A stretch of DNA of 64,000 nt from Litorimonas sp. (GTDB lineage Bacteria; Pseudomonadota; Alphaproteobacteria; Caulobacterales; Maricaulaceae). How positions within the stretch are numbered: position 1 is the stretch's first letter; each line of letters opens with the position of its first letter. The stretch spans positions 201,425 through 265,424 of the forward strand of contig JAPYSU010000001.1 in NCBI GenBank assembly GCA_029936425.1, in the 5' to 3' direction. The notes under the pieces are model-generated. The model was not told where the DNA came from. It was given only the letters and a program-made list of their open reading frames with translations, and searched no databases. Below are positions 34,562-44,186 of the stretch, in pieces. The translations under genes and the position numbers were made by a program.

Positions 34562-35026
34562 TTAATTGTCAGTTTCGTCGACCATCTCTTCTGTATCGTC
34601 CACCATTTCTTCGCCGGCGTCTTTCATAGCTTTTGCTTTTTCTTCGGCGTTTTGAATGGCGGCTTTACCTGCTTCTTTCAGTTCCATCGCTTCTTTTTTG
34701 GCTGCTTCCATCATGGCTTTGGCCTCTTCTTCCGTGATGTCTCCGGCTTCTCTCAGGCGCTCAATATTACGGGCTGTCGCCTCTTGAACCGTCTCGCCAG
34801 CATTATCCAGACGATCAGCCTGTTCCTGAGCAGAATTAACCAGAGCTTCGCCCTGTTCATCCAGTTCCTCGGCTGTGCGCTCTGCAGCTTGCTGAGCTTC
34901 GGTGGTGACGGACTCAACAGTGGCTTCAATATCCTCTGCTGCATCTTCTCCGTCTGTACCAGAACAGGCGACCATAAGGGCGGCGGCACTGGCGGCAATC
35001 AATGTTTTATAAGTGAAAGGTTTCAC
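34562..35026 (-). CDS. acidic helical lipoprotein
   Basis: A 154-residue protein with a lipoprotein signal; the lipobox LMVAC places the modified Cys at position 21. After it comes a very acidic, Ala/Glu/Lys-rich heptad-like helix (AAERTAEELDEQGEALVNSA, EEEAKAMMEAAKKEAMELKE). It could be a periplasmic spacer such as Lpp or a membrane stabiliser, but no family is recognised. It has its own terminator and stands alone. Confidence 0.7.
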   Translation of the reverse strand: MKPFTYKTLIAASAAALMVACSGTDGEDAAEDIEATVESVTTEAQQAAERTAEELDEQGEALVNSAQEQADRLDNAGETVQEATARNIERLREAGDITEEEAKAMMEAAKKEAMELKEAGKAAIQNAEEKAKAMKDAGEEMVDDTEEMVDETDN

Positions 35027-35122
35027 GTTTTCTCTCCAAATAATGTGACCTGTTCCAATAACAGGCTATAACCGCTCAATAAGTCAAGAGAATTGTTAAA
35101 CCCCTTTAAGAATTGAGCGAAA

Positions 35123-36406
35123 TTATGACGTCATAAGTCTTTTGAAGAGATTTTGTTCCATATATCCATCAGCTGGAAGCCCATTATTTTTTTGCCAAGC
35201 TCGGATCGCTTTGCGCGTATTGGGGCCGATCTGACCATCGATTCCCTTGGTGTCGAAACCTAACTCAGTCAATTTAGCCTGCATCGCCTTTTTATCTTCA
35301 GAGGTAAGAGCTTTGTCCTCACGTGGCCAATCCGTAGTTATTGTTTTAAGGCCGCGCAGAGCGTCTCCGAGTACCGTAATTCCCATGGCATAACTTGTGG
35401 AATTATTATATTTTTTGATAACGTAAAAATTCTTGAAGGTGAGGAGGATAGGTCCTCTATGCCCGGCGGGAGCAATCATTTCAGCATTCAAAGCGCCCTG
35501 ATTTTCTGCCCAGCTTTGTCCTGTTATGGGACGAACTCCCAATGAGGCCCATTCATCGACTGTTTTGGTCGCCGTTTCGGCCAAGGAGTAATCGAAACCT
35601 GCTGGTACGACGACTTCGGTCATGACGGGTTCGCCTTTGCGCCATCCATGACGGCTGAGGTAATGCGCGGCGCTGCCGAGTGCGTCATAGGGGTCCGTCC
35701 AGAGATCTTTATTTCCGTCCTTGTTGAAATCTACGGCGTAATCGCGAAAAGTTGTGGGAATGAATTGGGTCATACCCATCGCTCCGGCCCAGGACCCCGT
35801 CAGCTGATCGGCTCTTACCTCATTTTTCTGCAATAAATCCAATATGGCGAAGAGCTGCTGCTCTCCAAATTCCGTACGTCGGCCCTCAAAAGCAAAGGTC
35901 GCCAGAGAGCTAATGATATCATGTGTGCCCATAATTCGGCCATAAGCGGACTCAAGACCCCATATAGACGTCAGGATATGACGGGGGACATGATAACGCG
36001 CTTCGATATCATTAAAGACAGTTTCATTTTCTATCAGTTTCGCGGTGCCGGTATTCAGACGATCCACAGACACGGCGTTATCAACATAAGACCAGACCGG
36101 TTTTGTAAATTCAGGTTGGTCACTGTCGCGCTCCAGCGCGCGTTCGTTGATTGTTGCTGATTGCAGAGCGTTTTCAACTAAATTTCGGTCATACCCCTTG
36201 GAGCTTGCGCGGTTGATAAAATCTGATTTCCAGGCCTCGAACCGCATTTGCTGGGCTTCTTCTTCCGAAACGTCTGAGTCAATTGCTTCGGCTTGGGCGC
36301 CGACGGGTTGAGACCCCCGAAGCTGAGCGTCGGCATTTGGGGGGCTCGCACACCCCTGAAGCGCAGTAAGAGCCAAAACAAGGACGGTGTAGCGGTGATG
36401 TGTCAT
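35123..36406 (-). CDS. lytic murein transglycosylase, MltB family, with peptidoglycan-binding domain
   Basis: A 427-residue exported lipoprotein (lipobox LTALQGC, Cys at about 19). The catalytic domain has SIWGLESAYGRIMGTHDI, with Glu as the acid/base, and SWAGAMGMTQFIPTTFRDYA, both hallmarks of MltB. A C-terminal PG_binding_1 domain (TKGIDGQIGPNTRKAIRAWQ) completes it. It cleaves glycan strands to form 1,6-anhydro-muropeptides during wall turnover. Confidence 0.92.
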   Translation of the reverse strand: MTHHRYTVLVLALTALQGCASPPNADAQLRGSQPVGAQAEAIDSDVSEEEAQQMRFEAWKSDFINRASSKGYDRNLVENALQSATINERALERDSDQPEFTKPVWSYVDNAVSVDRLNTGTAKLIENETVFNDIEARYHVPRHILTSIWGLESAYGRIMGTHDIISSLATFAFEGRRTEFGEQQLFAILDLLQKNEVRADQLTGSWAGAMGMTQFIPTTFRDYAVDFNKDGNKDLWTDPYDALGSAAHYLSRHGWRKGEPVMTEVVVPAGFDYSLAETATKTVDEWASLGVRPITGQSWAENQGALNAEMIAPAGHRGPILLTFKNFYVIKKYNNSTSYAMGITVLGDALRGLKTITTDWPREDKALTSEDKKAMQAKLTELGFDTKGIDGQIGPNTRKAIRAWQKNNGLPADGYMEQNLFKRLMTS

Positions 36407-36613
36407 AATAACAGCTCTAGCAAAGGCCGATGAGTCCGACTAGTGGATTTACATGACAAGCTGCACAGGGTTGTTAACGCTCAAATTCGCCCAAAAGGGC
36501 GTGAATAATACAGTTTTGCGCGTTGACTTGACCCGCTGTCCTGACTATATGCCCCGTTCGAGATAAACCCAGCCGCCTATGCGGTTGATCACACTTATTG
36601 GAAAGTCAGACAG

Positions 36614-36739
36614 ATGAAAGTCCGTAGTTCGCTGAAATCCCTGAGAAACCGTCACCGCGACTGCCAAATCGTCCGTCGCAAAGGCCGTCTCTACGTTATT
36701 AATAAAACCAATCCGCGTTTCAAAGCGCGCCAAGGTTAA
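36614..36739 (+). CDS. rpmJ: 50S ribosomal protein L36
   Basis: A 41-residue protein with ATG 36614 and TAA 36737-36739. It starts MKVRSSLKSLRNRHRDCQIV and ends VINKTNPRFKARQG, the alphaproteobacterial L36. Only one of the family's zinc-ligand Cys residues is visible (C17), so it is the zinc-free (C-minus) type. The isolated position in a 345-bp gap is typical. A GCGCC/GGGCGC stem follows as a possible terminator. Confidence 0.9.
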   Translation: MKVRSSLKSLRNRHRDCQIVRRKGRLYVINKTNPRFKARQG

Positions 36740-36823
36740 ACTTCATTTATTTTGCGCCTGTCGGGCGCATGTACATGTTCAACGCCTCTTGCCAGTCATG
36801 GCGGGAGGCGTCAGTGTATATGG

Positions 36824-37609
36824 GTGTTGAAACTTTCCCGCCATAGTCTCTTTCTCGCGCTTTGTGCGCTGATCTCCGCTGCTATCATAGTGTCGCCGGT
36901 CTTAGTGTCTCCTGTCTGGGCGCAAATCGCGCCGCCAAAAGACGGTACACAGCTTCCACCTCCTGAACCGATTCTGCCAGATGAGGACCGTCCCGAAACA
37001 CCTGAGCCTGACAGTCTTCCTGAAGATCTACCGGAGGCCCCAGCCGATGAAGATGGGGTTACGGACTTCATCGCGCCGGAAATTCTCAAACAGCCGGATT
37101 ATTCAAAAATGTCGTCTGCCGCCGAACGACGGGCGCGGCTGGATAAACTCTTTATACGCTTGGCCAATGCGGCGAATGAAGACCAAGGCGAATTGATCGC
37201 CGAGGAAATTTGGGCGCTTTGGCTCGATAGCGGCTCTCCTTCCGTCAATTTCGTCTTGCGGCGCGGCGCGGCGGCGCAAACGAATGGGGATATGAAACTG
37301 GCCCGCGCCATGTATGATCATACGCTCGACCTAATGCCGGATTATGCCGAAGGCTGGGCCAGATCGTCTCGTCTCGCTCTGGAAGAAAAGAACCTATCCC
37401 GAGCTCTGACCGAAGCCGCGCATGCCCTCACGCTGGAGCCGCGTCATTTCTATGCGCTCTGGACAATGGGCAATGTATTCGAGCAACTCGGGCGTAATGA
37501 AGAAGCTCTGGAAGCCTATCGAGAGGCAAACAAGCTGCATCCGAAACTCAAAGCGGTTAAGGACAGGGTGGAGGCCTTGCAAAGCTCCCTTGAAGGGGAC
37601 GTTCTTTAA
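36824..37609 (+). CDS. exported TPR protein
   Basis: The open frame runs from TTG 36752, but the export signal starts near GTG 36824 (VLKLSRHSLFLALCALISAA), giving 261 residues. A Pro/Glu/Asp-rich linker follows (PPPEPILPDEDRPETPEPDS) and then TPR repeats (about 150-255; AEGWARSSRLALEEKNLSRA, YALWTMGNVFEQLGRNEEAL). TPR proteins of this kind are periplasmic scaffolds; the partner is not known. Its stop overlaps the convergent GIY-YIG gene by 4 bp. Confidence 0.75.
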   Translation: MLKLSRHSLFLALCALISAAIIVSPVLVSPVWAQIAPPKDGTQLPPPEPILPDEDRPETPEPDSLPEDLPEAPADEDGVTDFIAPEILKQPDYSKMSSAAERRARLDKLFIRLANAANEDQGELIAEEIWALWLDSGSPSVNFVLRRGAAAQTNGDMKLARAMYDHTLDLMPDYAEGWARSSRLALEEKNLSRALTEAAHALTLEPRHFYALWTMGNVFEQLGRNEEALEAYREANKLHPKLKAVKDRVEALQSSLEGDVL

Positions 37610-37848
37610 GAGGTTATCAGGGCAAGCTTTTCGGCCCGGCTCAATTGCTTAATCGCATATTCTCTTTGACTTGCGGCGCTTCGGTTTTCCGCTTCTTCGC
37701 TGTAAGTCAGTTTGACGGGTAATCGCCGCGCCGTATATTTTGCGCCTTTGCCGGAATTATGGACTGCGACACGTTTTTCCAAGTCCTTGGCAATCCCCGT
37801 ATAGAGCGTGCCGTCCCCGCAGCGCAGTATATAGACGTGCCAGTCCAT
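37606..37848 (-). CDS. GIY-YIG nuclease superfamily protein (UPF0213/YhbQ-like)
   Basis: An 80-residue GIY-YIG module with HVYILRCGDGTLYTGIAKDLEKR at the start and a late EYAIKQLSRAEKLALI. This is the typical compact YhbQ-like form. Family members have been proposed to nick damaged DNA. It starts directly after the M28 peptidase stop, so it is co-transcribed with it. Confidence 0.88.
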   Translation of the reverse strand: MDWHVYILRCGDGTLYTGIAKDLEKRVAVHNSGKGAKYTARRLPVKLTYSEEAENRSAASQREYAIKQLSRAEKLALITS

Positions 37849-38832
37849 CTACTCGGTGTCGGTTTGGACAGTCGGATCTGCTCCGCCCGGCACTGCAGCT
37901 TTGGCGATCGTGTCGAGATAGGTGTCCAGAATATGCGCCGCGTTCACAATTGTCTGAACCGAAGATTTATAAAATTTTTGCGGAATTGTCTCGTAAGTGT
38001 CACTTGCCCGGTGATAATTCGGATGGTCTTCTACCCCGAAATAGCCAAATGGAATACCAACCGCATGAAAGGCGGCGTGATCGGATTGATGGGTCCAGTC
38101 ATCCGGACCGTCTTCGGGGCGATCATGGCCAAAAGAAAGCGTTAGCCCTGTCCCCTTGGCCGCCTTTTCCATCAACGTTTTTAATATCGGATAATGATGA
38201 GCGCCGGAAAAATAGAGTTCTCTCTCATTCTGGCTGACCATATCGAGATTGAGGTTAAAAACCGCGCGGCCCTTTACCAATGGATCGGCGGCGACAAAGG
38301 CTCTGGCCCCCGACAGACCGCGTTCCTCGGCATCAAGCCAGACCAACGCAACGTCATGCTTGGGCGGGCGTTCGGCGAAACTTTCAGCGATAGCAAAAAG
38401 CGCGGCGCTGCCGGACGCATTGTCATCCGCGCCGTTATAAATGACGCCGCCATCGCGAATGCCCAGATGGTCATAATGGGCCGTGATAATCAAAATTGGA
38501 GCTGTGTCGTCATCCTCGGCGTCAATGACGCCGATGAGGTTTGTGCCTTCCAGTTCAATTGTCGGTCCGTCATCTCGACTAGGCGGAGAGAAGGCGAAAA
38601 CCTGGGCTCGGGTTTCATCAAAAACGCCGAGCGCTTTCATTTCCTGTTTCAGATATTCCCGTGCTTTGTCGCCGCCCGCTGTTCCAGTGGCCCGACCTTG
38701 CATAGCGTCAGACGCAAGCGTTTCAAACACCCGGAGAGGCGTCTCCATTTTGGCTTCCGGAGCGGGCGGCGCGCATCCGATCAATAGCGATGAGACTGCG
38801 ATAAAGCTTGCAAATAAAGTCTGTTTTATCAT
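37849..38832 (-). CDS. M28-family metallopeptidase lipoprotein
   Basis: A 327-residue exported lipoprotein (lipobox LLIGC, Cys at about 20). The M28 zinc site is seen in order: ITAHYDHLG (His, Asp), NGADDNASGS, WLDAEERGLSG (catalytic Glu pair), NLDMVSQ and the late SDHAAFHAVGIP. It is probably an aminopeptidase acting in the periplasm. It follows the M19 dipeptidase by 10 bp on the same strand, which fits a peptide-scavenging operon. Confidence 0.88.
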   Translation of the reverse strand: MIKQTLFASFIAVSSLLIGCAPPAPEAKMETPLRVFETLASDAMQGRATGTAGGDKAREYLKQEMKALGVFDETRAQVFAFSPPSRDDGPTIELEGTNLIGVIDAEDDDTAPILIITAHYDHLGIRDGGVIYNGADDNASGSAALFAIAESFAERPPKHDVALVWLDAEERGLSGARAFVAADPLVKGRAVFNLNLDMVSQNERELYFSGAHHYPILKTLMEKAAKGTGLTLSFGHDRPEDGPDDWTHQSDHAAFHAVGIPFGYFGVEDHPNYHRASDTYETIPQKFYKSSVQTIVNAAHILDTYLDTIAKAAVPGGADPTVQTDTE

Positions 38833-38842
38833 GAGGGGAATC

Positions 38843-40015
38843 TTATTGCGGGAGGTTGGTTTTGAAAAATTGACGGGCGTTTTCTCCCATCACTTTACGC
38901 ACAGTTGGCTCCGTCATGCCTTGCGAGAGTAATTCATGCGTCAAAGCGGCCAGCTCGGAGGTATCAAACGTCGTTTCGACTGTGCCGTCAAAGTCAGAAC
39001 CCAGCGCGACGGCGTCTTCGCCGAGCAGGTCAACGGCGTGAATAATCGCGGCGGCAACGCCCTTTGGGGTAATGTCGCAAATAACGCCTTCAAAATAACC
39101 AATGCCAATAATCCCGCCACGCGCCGCAATTTCCTGTAAAACCTCATCGGGCAGATTGCGGTTGGCTGTGCGCGGGCAATGGCTGATGGTTCCGCCATGA
39201 GAGATGAACACAGGGCGTTCCGTGATGGCAAGAGTGTCTCGAACCGAGGCGACGGAGGAATGGGCCACATCAATAATAATGCCTTGGCTTTCCATTTCGC
39301 GGACAGCCTCTTTCCCAAATTCTGTTAGCCCCGCCTGACTTTGGCCGTGCATGGAGCCGCCAAGTTCATTGTCAAAGAAATGCTGAAGTCCCATCGCGCG
39401 GTAGCCTTCCGCGTAAAGCCGGGTAATATTTTCTATCTTGCCTTCCAGGGGGTGCGCCCCTTCCGTCAGTAAAAGTCCGACGAGAACATCCTCCGGCTGA
39501 TCGAGGTCGGATCTTGACTTGGCAATGACCAGATTGTTTTTGTCATTCGCCGCGAGCTTGTGCAGACGCTCGGCTTGGAAGGCGGCGCGTTCATAAATCG
39601 AGTCCCAAGTCCGAAGGGGCCAGAGCTGCGCTTTGGCCAGCATGGCAATATCATCCGGTGAATCGGCGGAGTTTTCGTCAAAGTTCAATCCGCGCGGAGA
39701 CTTTGTGACCGCAGAAAAAACCTGAAAATCCACACCGCCCTCTTCAAGACGGGGTAAATCCACATGACCGCGCTCGTGGCGTTTTTCAGGATTACGGCGC
39801 CAAAGCAGTGTGTCGGCGTGAAGATCGGCAATCTCGAGTGTCGGGTGAAGCGCCTCCGCCTCTGTTGACACCGGGTAGGGATCATGCGGGATGACTTCAT
39901 TCATATCCGCATCAACGCCCGGAACAATAAAAGCAAAAATATAAATGGCGCCTGCCAGTAATAATAGGAGGATAAGAGCCAGAACAATTTTCATCGCTTT
40001 CATCAACTTCTCCAT
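38843..40015 (-). CDS. membrane dipeptidase (peptidase family M19)
   Basis: A 390-residue protein with an N-terminal membrane anchor (MKIVLALILLLLLAGAIYIF). The M19 signature is visible: ADLHADTLLW (HxD), LTEGAHPLEG, SHGGTISHCPRTANRNLPDE and LGSDFDG. M19 enzymes hydrolyse dipeptides, including D-amino acid-containing ones, with a binuclear zinc. Its ATG overlaps the Rieske gene stop by 13 bp, and it lies 10 bp before the M28 gene. Confidence 0.9.
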   Translation of the reverse strand: MEKLMKAMKIVLALILLLLLAGAIYIFAFIVPGVDADMNEVIPHDPYPVSTEAEALHPTLEIADLHADTLLWRRNPEKRHERGHVDLPRLEEGGVDFQVFSAVTKSPRGLNFDENSADSPDDIAMLAKAQLWPLRTWDSIYERAAFQAERLHKLAANDKNNLVIAKSRSDLDQPEDVLVGLLLTEGAHPLEGKIENITRLYAEGYRAMGLQHFFDNELGGSMHGQSQAGLTEFGKEAVREMESQGIIIDVAHSSVASVRDTLAITERPVFISHGGTISHCPRTANRNLPDEVLQEIAARGGIIGIGYFEGVICDITPKGVAAAIIHAVDLLGEDAVALGSDFDGTVETTFDTSELAALTHELLSQGMTEPTVRKVMGENARQFFKTNLPQ

Positions 40016-41052
40016 CGCAGGGTTTTGGCCTTCACCGGATTGACGAAAGCCGCCTCTGTTTTACGAGATTTTGCCCAAGCTTTTTTAAGCGCGAAATACC
40101 ACTTTGCTTGCGTGTCGGAATCCTCGACCAGCATGAGCGTCGGATTGTGAGCAAGCCCCATTTGCTGGAGATCCACCATATGAGCGTCCTGCCGGAGGAA
40201 AGCCCTCGCGCCAATTCGAATAAGGGGTGAGAGCGCTTTGAACAGGCCGTGATCGGTAAAAAATATCTGCCGGATTTGCGTGCGGCTTTCATCCAGAGGC
40301 GTGACAGCGGTGAAGGACAAAACTGTTTTTTTTCCAACTTTAATTTCCTCTGTCCTGATACCAGGCAGGAGGAAATTAATTTCTGTCACGGGTTTTCCGC
40401 CGAGTAGCTTATAGGCAAAACTATTGGAAGAGGGACTATGCGCGACCATTGAAAAGCCGCGTTCGATAGGGGCAAAGTCTTTGGCTTTTTCGTGCATGGA
40501 ATGTTCCGATCGCCACCACCATTGCCGATGAACATAGGGCCCGTGGGCCGGATCCATCAGGCCGATGACCGCATGATCGACGTGGCAGTTCAGCGTCAGG
40601 GAATCGTCAAGGGTCGCCTTGCGGTCGGCGAAGGCAAAACGCGGGGGATTAATATCTGGAATGCCCGCAAAACGTTTATCTGCCGAAATGAATATCCAGA
40701 GGAGCGCCCCGTCTTCCCGCGCCGGGAAAGTGCGGACTTTTATCTTTTCTGTTTCCATTTTCTGCCCATCGCACAGGGCAGGTATCTCCTTGCAGGCGCC
40801 GTCTTCAATGCCGAACCGCCAGCCATGGTATGGGCATTCGACTGTTCCGGATTTCACACAGCCAGAGGAAAGCGGCGCAGCGCGGTGCGGGCAAATATCG
40901 CGCAGGGCAAAGACCTTGCCGTTTTCATCGCGTCCCAAAGTGATTGGCTCTCCGGCAATTTCGCGGCGCACCATTTTTCCGCGCTTCACATCCGAAGACA
41001 GTCCGGCAAAATACCAGATATCAAAAACAAAACTGGTCGTGGAGGCGGCCAT
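40003..41052 (-). CDS. Rieske-type aromatic ring-hydroxylating oxygenase alpha subunit
   Basis: From ATG 41052, 349 residues; ATG 41076, in frame and overlapping the TRIC gene, is also possible. The N-terminal Rieske [2Fe-2S] centre reads CPHRAAPLSSGC and CPYHGWRFG. The mononuclear iron site appears as HVDHAVIGLMDPAHGPYVH. Related proteins include vanillate demethylase and carbazole oxygenase subunits, and no reductase partner is adjacent, so the substrate is unclear. Confidence 0.82.
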   Translation of the reverse strand: MAASTTSFVFDIWYFAGLSSDVKRGKMVRREIAGEPITLGRDENGKVFALRDICPHRAAPLSSGCVKSGTVECPYHGWRFGIEDGACKEIPALCDGQKMETEKIKVRTFPAREDGALLWIFISADKRFAGIPDINPPRFAFADRKATLDDSLTLNCHVDHAVIGLMDPAHGPYVHRQWWWRSEHSMHEKAKDFAPIERGFSMVAHSPSSNSFAYKLLGGKPVTEINFLLPGIRTEEIKVGKKTVLSFTAVTPLDESRTQIRQIFFTDHGLFKALSPLIRIGARAFLRQDAHMVDLQQMGLAHNPTLMLVEDSDTQAKWYFALKKAWAKSRKTEAAFVNPVKAKTLRWRS

Positions 41053-41059
41053 GGGTCGT

Positions 41060-41683
41060 CTATATCGCCCCTTCATCGCCCTTACTAGCGGGGAGATTGA
41101 GTTTATAAATAATCGTCACGGCCCGCAAAAGAAACACGAGAGACGCCCCGGCCGTGAGGCAGACAGGTTCTGAATAACCATATTGTCGCGTTACGAAATA
41201 AACAGCAGCCCCCAAAAACGCGGCCGTGGCGTAAATGTCGGCTTTCAGAAGCATAGGCGTTTCGTTACATACAACATCGCGCAAAAGTCCGCCTGCTGTC
41301 GCCGTAATTGTTCCCATGATGGTGCAGATAACAAAACCATATCCAAGCGAGGCGGCCTTGGAGGCGCCGACGACAGCGAAAAGCGCCAGCCCGGCAGAGT
41401 CGAGCCATCGCAGGCTTTTGAACTTTGTCCAGAAACGCGGCGCCAGGAACGCGGCGACCCCGGCGCTTGAGGCAATTAATAAGCTAACCTGATCTGAGAG
41501 CCAGAAGACGGGTTCACCCAGTAGGACGTCCCGCAACGTCCCGCCGCCAATAGCCGGCAGAAGCGAGATAACAACAACCCCGAAAATATCCATGCGTTGA
41601 CGCACCGCCATAAGGCCGCCGGACACAGCGAAAACAAATACGCCGATCCAGTCATAAATATCAATAAAGAGTTCCGGACTCAT
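41060..41683 (-). CDS. TRIC/YicG-family cation channel protein
   Basis: From ATG 41683, overlapping the gluQRS stop (ATGA), 207 residues with about seven hydrophobic helices. The duplicated glycine motifs GGGTLRDVLLGEP and TAGGLLRDVVCNETP are those of the UPF0126/TRIC family, trimeric monovalent-cation channels. The physiological ion is not established. Confidence 0.88.
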   Translation of the reverse strand: MSPELFIDIYDWIGVFVFAVSGGLMAVRQRMDIFGVVVISLLPAIGGGTLRDVLLGEPVFWLSDQVSLLIASSAGVAAFLAPRFWTKFKSLRWLDSAGLALFAVVGASKAASLGYGFVICTIMGTITATAGGLLRDVVCNETPMLLKADIYATAAFLGAAVYFVTRQYGYSEPVCLTAGASLVFLLRAVTIIYKLNLPASKGDEGAI

Positions 41684-42522
41684 TTTGAAAAAGCTCTCGT
41701 CATATCCCAAATGTCCTCTGGTGTTTGCCCGGCGTCTCGCAAGCTCTGAAGCGCGGTATCGAGATTGCGTTTGGACAATTTCTCGCCTGCCTCATTCATT
41801 ACCAATCCATGATGATAATAAATCGGTGTGGGCCAGCCCATAAGCGCCTGTATTAAAACCTGCAAGGGCGTTTCATTAAAGAGGTCTGCCCCGCGGACGA
41901 CATGGGAAATTTCCTGCTTCCAGTCATCACGCGGTCCTGCGATCATATAACTGCAGCCTATGTCCTTGCGTGCGATAACAGGATCAAGGTCGTTTTGATC
42001 GAAAAACTCACGGGCATCGTGAATGCCTTTGTGGATAGGCCCGATATCTTCAAAGCTCAAGGGACCGATAGTCTCCAAGGCCTTTGGCAAATTAAGGCGC
42101 AAGGCAAAAGGGAGTGAGGGACGGTCCTGTTGAGCGGATTTCAGAAGCTCTGCCCTAATGACTGAGCCGTTATTATCTTTCATATTATCAGGGTGAGGGC
42201 GTTTCCCTTCTTTGATATCTTTTCGCGTCAATTCGCAGGGATAGGCCAGTCCCCGGTCAATCAATTTCGAGACAGGTTTTGCGTAATCCGGATAATATTG
42301 GCTTTGCACTCTGACCGGAAGCGGCCAATCAAAGCCAAGCCAATCTAAATCTGCGTAGATGCTTTGGGTGAACTCTTCTTTGCAGCGCGTATGGTCTGTA
42401 TCTTCTATTCTCAAAAGACATTGGGCGCCCTTCGCTTGCGCAAAATCAAACGCTTCTTTCGCCGCCAGGGCGTGGCCGATGTGGAGAAATCCTGTCGGGG
42501 AGGGGGCAAACCGGGTTCGCAT
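41680..42522 (-). CDS. gluQRS: glutamyl-Q tRNA(Asp) synthetase
   Basis: A 280-residue protein: a class I glutamyl-tRNA synthetase catalytic domain without the anticodon-binding part. It has PTGFLHIGHALAAKEA (HIGH) at the start, RIEDTDHTRCKEEF, YPCELTR and KLSKRN (KMSKS-like). It glutamylates queuosine at position 34 of tRNA(Asp). It overlaps the TRIC gene by 4 bp and follows the HerA-like ATPase gene by 6 bp. Confidence 0.93.
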   Translation of the reverse strand: MRTRFAPSPTGFLHIGHALAAKEAFDFAQAKGAQCLLRIEDTDHTRCKEEFTQSIYADLDWLGFDWPLPVRVQSQYYPDYAKPVSKLIDRGLAYPCELTRKDIKEGKRPHPDNMKDNNGSVIRAELLKSAQQDRPSLPFALRLNLPKALETIGPLSFEDIGPIHKGIHDAREFFDQNDLDPVIARKDIGCSYMIAGPRDDWKQEISHVVRGADLFNETPLQVLIQALMGWPTPIYYHHGLVMNEAGEKLSKRNLDTALQSLRDAGQTPEDIWDMTRAFSK

Positions 42523-42528
42523 GCCGAT

Positions 42529-44070
42529 TTATTTCCGCATGAATCCGCCCAGTATCCCCCGAATGAGACGTCGGCTCTCCCTCCGCATGAGCTGGCGTCC
42601 GACCAATTTGATTTCATAAAGGATATGATCTGAAACCGTTTTTGTTTTCCGGCGGGAGGATCTGCGAGACTTTGTTTGCTTTCGGGCTGCTTTATCCCTG
42701 GCTTTTTGCGCGTCTGCTTCCGTTTTGGCGGCGGCTTTTTCCATCGCTTCAGCTTTTTCTGCCAGCACCTCATAGGCGCTCTCACGGTCAATCGACTTGT
42801 CGTAAACTTCGCCTACAGGGCTGTCTGCAATAATGGCTTTGCGTTCGGCCCGCGTGGCGGGGCCAAGCCGGGAAGCAGGGGGCCGGATAAGGGTGCGTCC
42901 GACAATGCCGGGGACGCCGTCTTCGTCTAGCAGACTTACGAGCGCTTCCCCGACGCCTAAATCGGTGATGACCTCTTCGGTCTCAAAAGCAGGGTTTTCG
43001 CGGAAGGAGCTGGCTGCTGCGCGAACGGCGCGCTGCTCTTTAGGCGTGTAGGCCCGAAGGGCATGTTGAATCCGGTTGCCGAGCTGTCCCAGAACGCTGT
43101 CAGGAATATCCATTGGGTTTTGCGTGACGAAAAATACGCTGACCCCTTTGGACCGGATAAGCCGGGCCACCTGTTCGATTTTATCGATGAGCGCTTTCGG
43201 CGCGTCATCAAAAAGAAGATGTGCCTCATCGAAGAAAAACACCATTTTAGGCTTGTCCGGATTACCGACCTCTGGGAGCTCCTCAAACAATTCGGAGAGC
43301 AACCAGAGCAGGAAGGTTGAATAAAGCGCCGGGGAATTAATTAATTGATCCGCAGCCAATATGGAGACAACGCCTTTTCCGTTTTCATCCACACGCATTA
43401 AATCGTCAAGTTTGAGAGCTGGCTCTCCGAAAAACTGTTCCGCTCCGGCCCGTTCTAATCTTAAGAGGCTACGCTGTATGGCAGCTACGGACTGACTTGT
43501 GACATTGCCGTATTCGCGGCTGATCTCGGCTTTATTATCGGACAGGAAATTCAATAAGGCGCGAAGGTCTTTTAAATCGAGCAGGAACATGCCTTCGTCA
43601 TCGGCCAGTTCAAAAGCGATTGTTAATATGCCTTCTTGGGTTTCATTTAATTCCATCAGACGCGCAAGGAGTGTTGGCCCCATTTCAGAAATCGTCGTGC
43701 GGACGGGGTGGCCCTGTTTGCCGTAGAGGTCCCAGAAAAGCGTCGGCATGGCCGCGTAGCCATATCCCTTTTGCAGCATACCTTCGTAATCATTCTCTAT
43801 GAGGCCGATTTTCCGGGCGCGGGAGAGCAATTTTTCATGAAGCTTGTGTTTTTCAGAGCCCGCTTGTGAAATCCCTGAAAGATCGCCTTTCACATCTGCG
43901 GCGAAAACCGGAACCCCGGCTTTGGAGAATCCTTCAGTTAAAATTTGAAGTGTAACCGTTTTACCTGTGCCGGTTGCCCCCGCAATCAACCCGTGCCGAT
44001 TGGCCATTTTCAATAAAAGGTTTTGTTTGACGTCCTCGGTATCCGTGCCGACAAAGATATGGTCTGTCAT
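42529..44070 (-). CDS. HerA-like ATPase (DUF853)
   Basis: A 513-residue FtsK/HerA-type ATPase. Walker A is GATGTGKTVTLQ (about 32-43), Walker B is KMVFFFDEAHLLFDD, and the arginine-finger region is RIQHALRAYTPKEQRAV. The C-terminal 100 residues are Lys/Arg/Ala-rich. HerA family members pump or translocate DNA, but DUF853 proteins have no settled function. ATG 44070 faces the AI-2E gene. Confidence 0.85.
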   Translation of the reverse strand: MTDHIFVGTDTEDVKQNLLLKMANRHGLIAGATGTGKTVTLQILTEGFSKAGVPVFAADVKGDLSGISQAGSEKHKLHEKLLSRARKIGLIENDYEGMLQKGYGYAAMPTLFWDLYGKQGHPVRTTISEMGPTLLARLMELNETQEGILTIAFELADDEGMFLLDLKDLRALLNFLSDNKAEISREYGNVTSQSVAAIQRSLLRLERAGAEQFFGEPALKLDDLMRVDENGKGVVSILAADQLINSPALYSTFLLWLLSELFEELPEVGNPDKPKMVFFFDEAHLLFDDAPKALIDKIEQVARLIRSKGVSVFFVTQNPMDIPDSVLGQLGNRIQHALRAYTPKEQRAVRAAASSFRENPAFETEEVITDLGVGEALVSLLDEDGVPGIVGRTLIRPPASRLGPATRAERKAIIADSPVGEVYDKSIDRESAYEVLAEKAEAMEKAAAKTEADAQKARDKAARKQTKSRRSSRRKTKTVSDHILYEIKLVGRQLMRRESRRLIRGILGGFMRK

Positions 44071-44186
44071 GAAAGCCTTCTTTCTTTTTTCTTGAATTTG
44101 TTATGTAACAAGCGGCGCGAATGCAATATGAGTCTTTCCAAGCGGGAAGAGATGCCCCGAAAAGATGCCCAATGGGAGAGACGTAT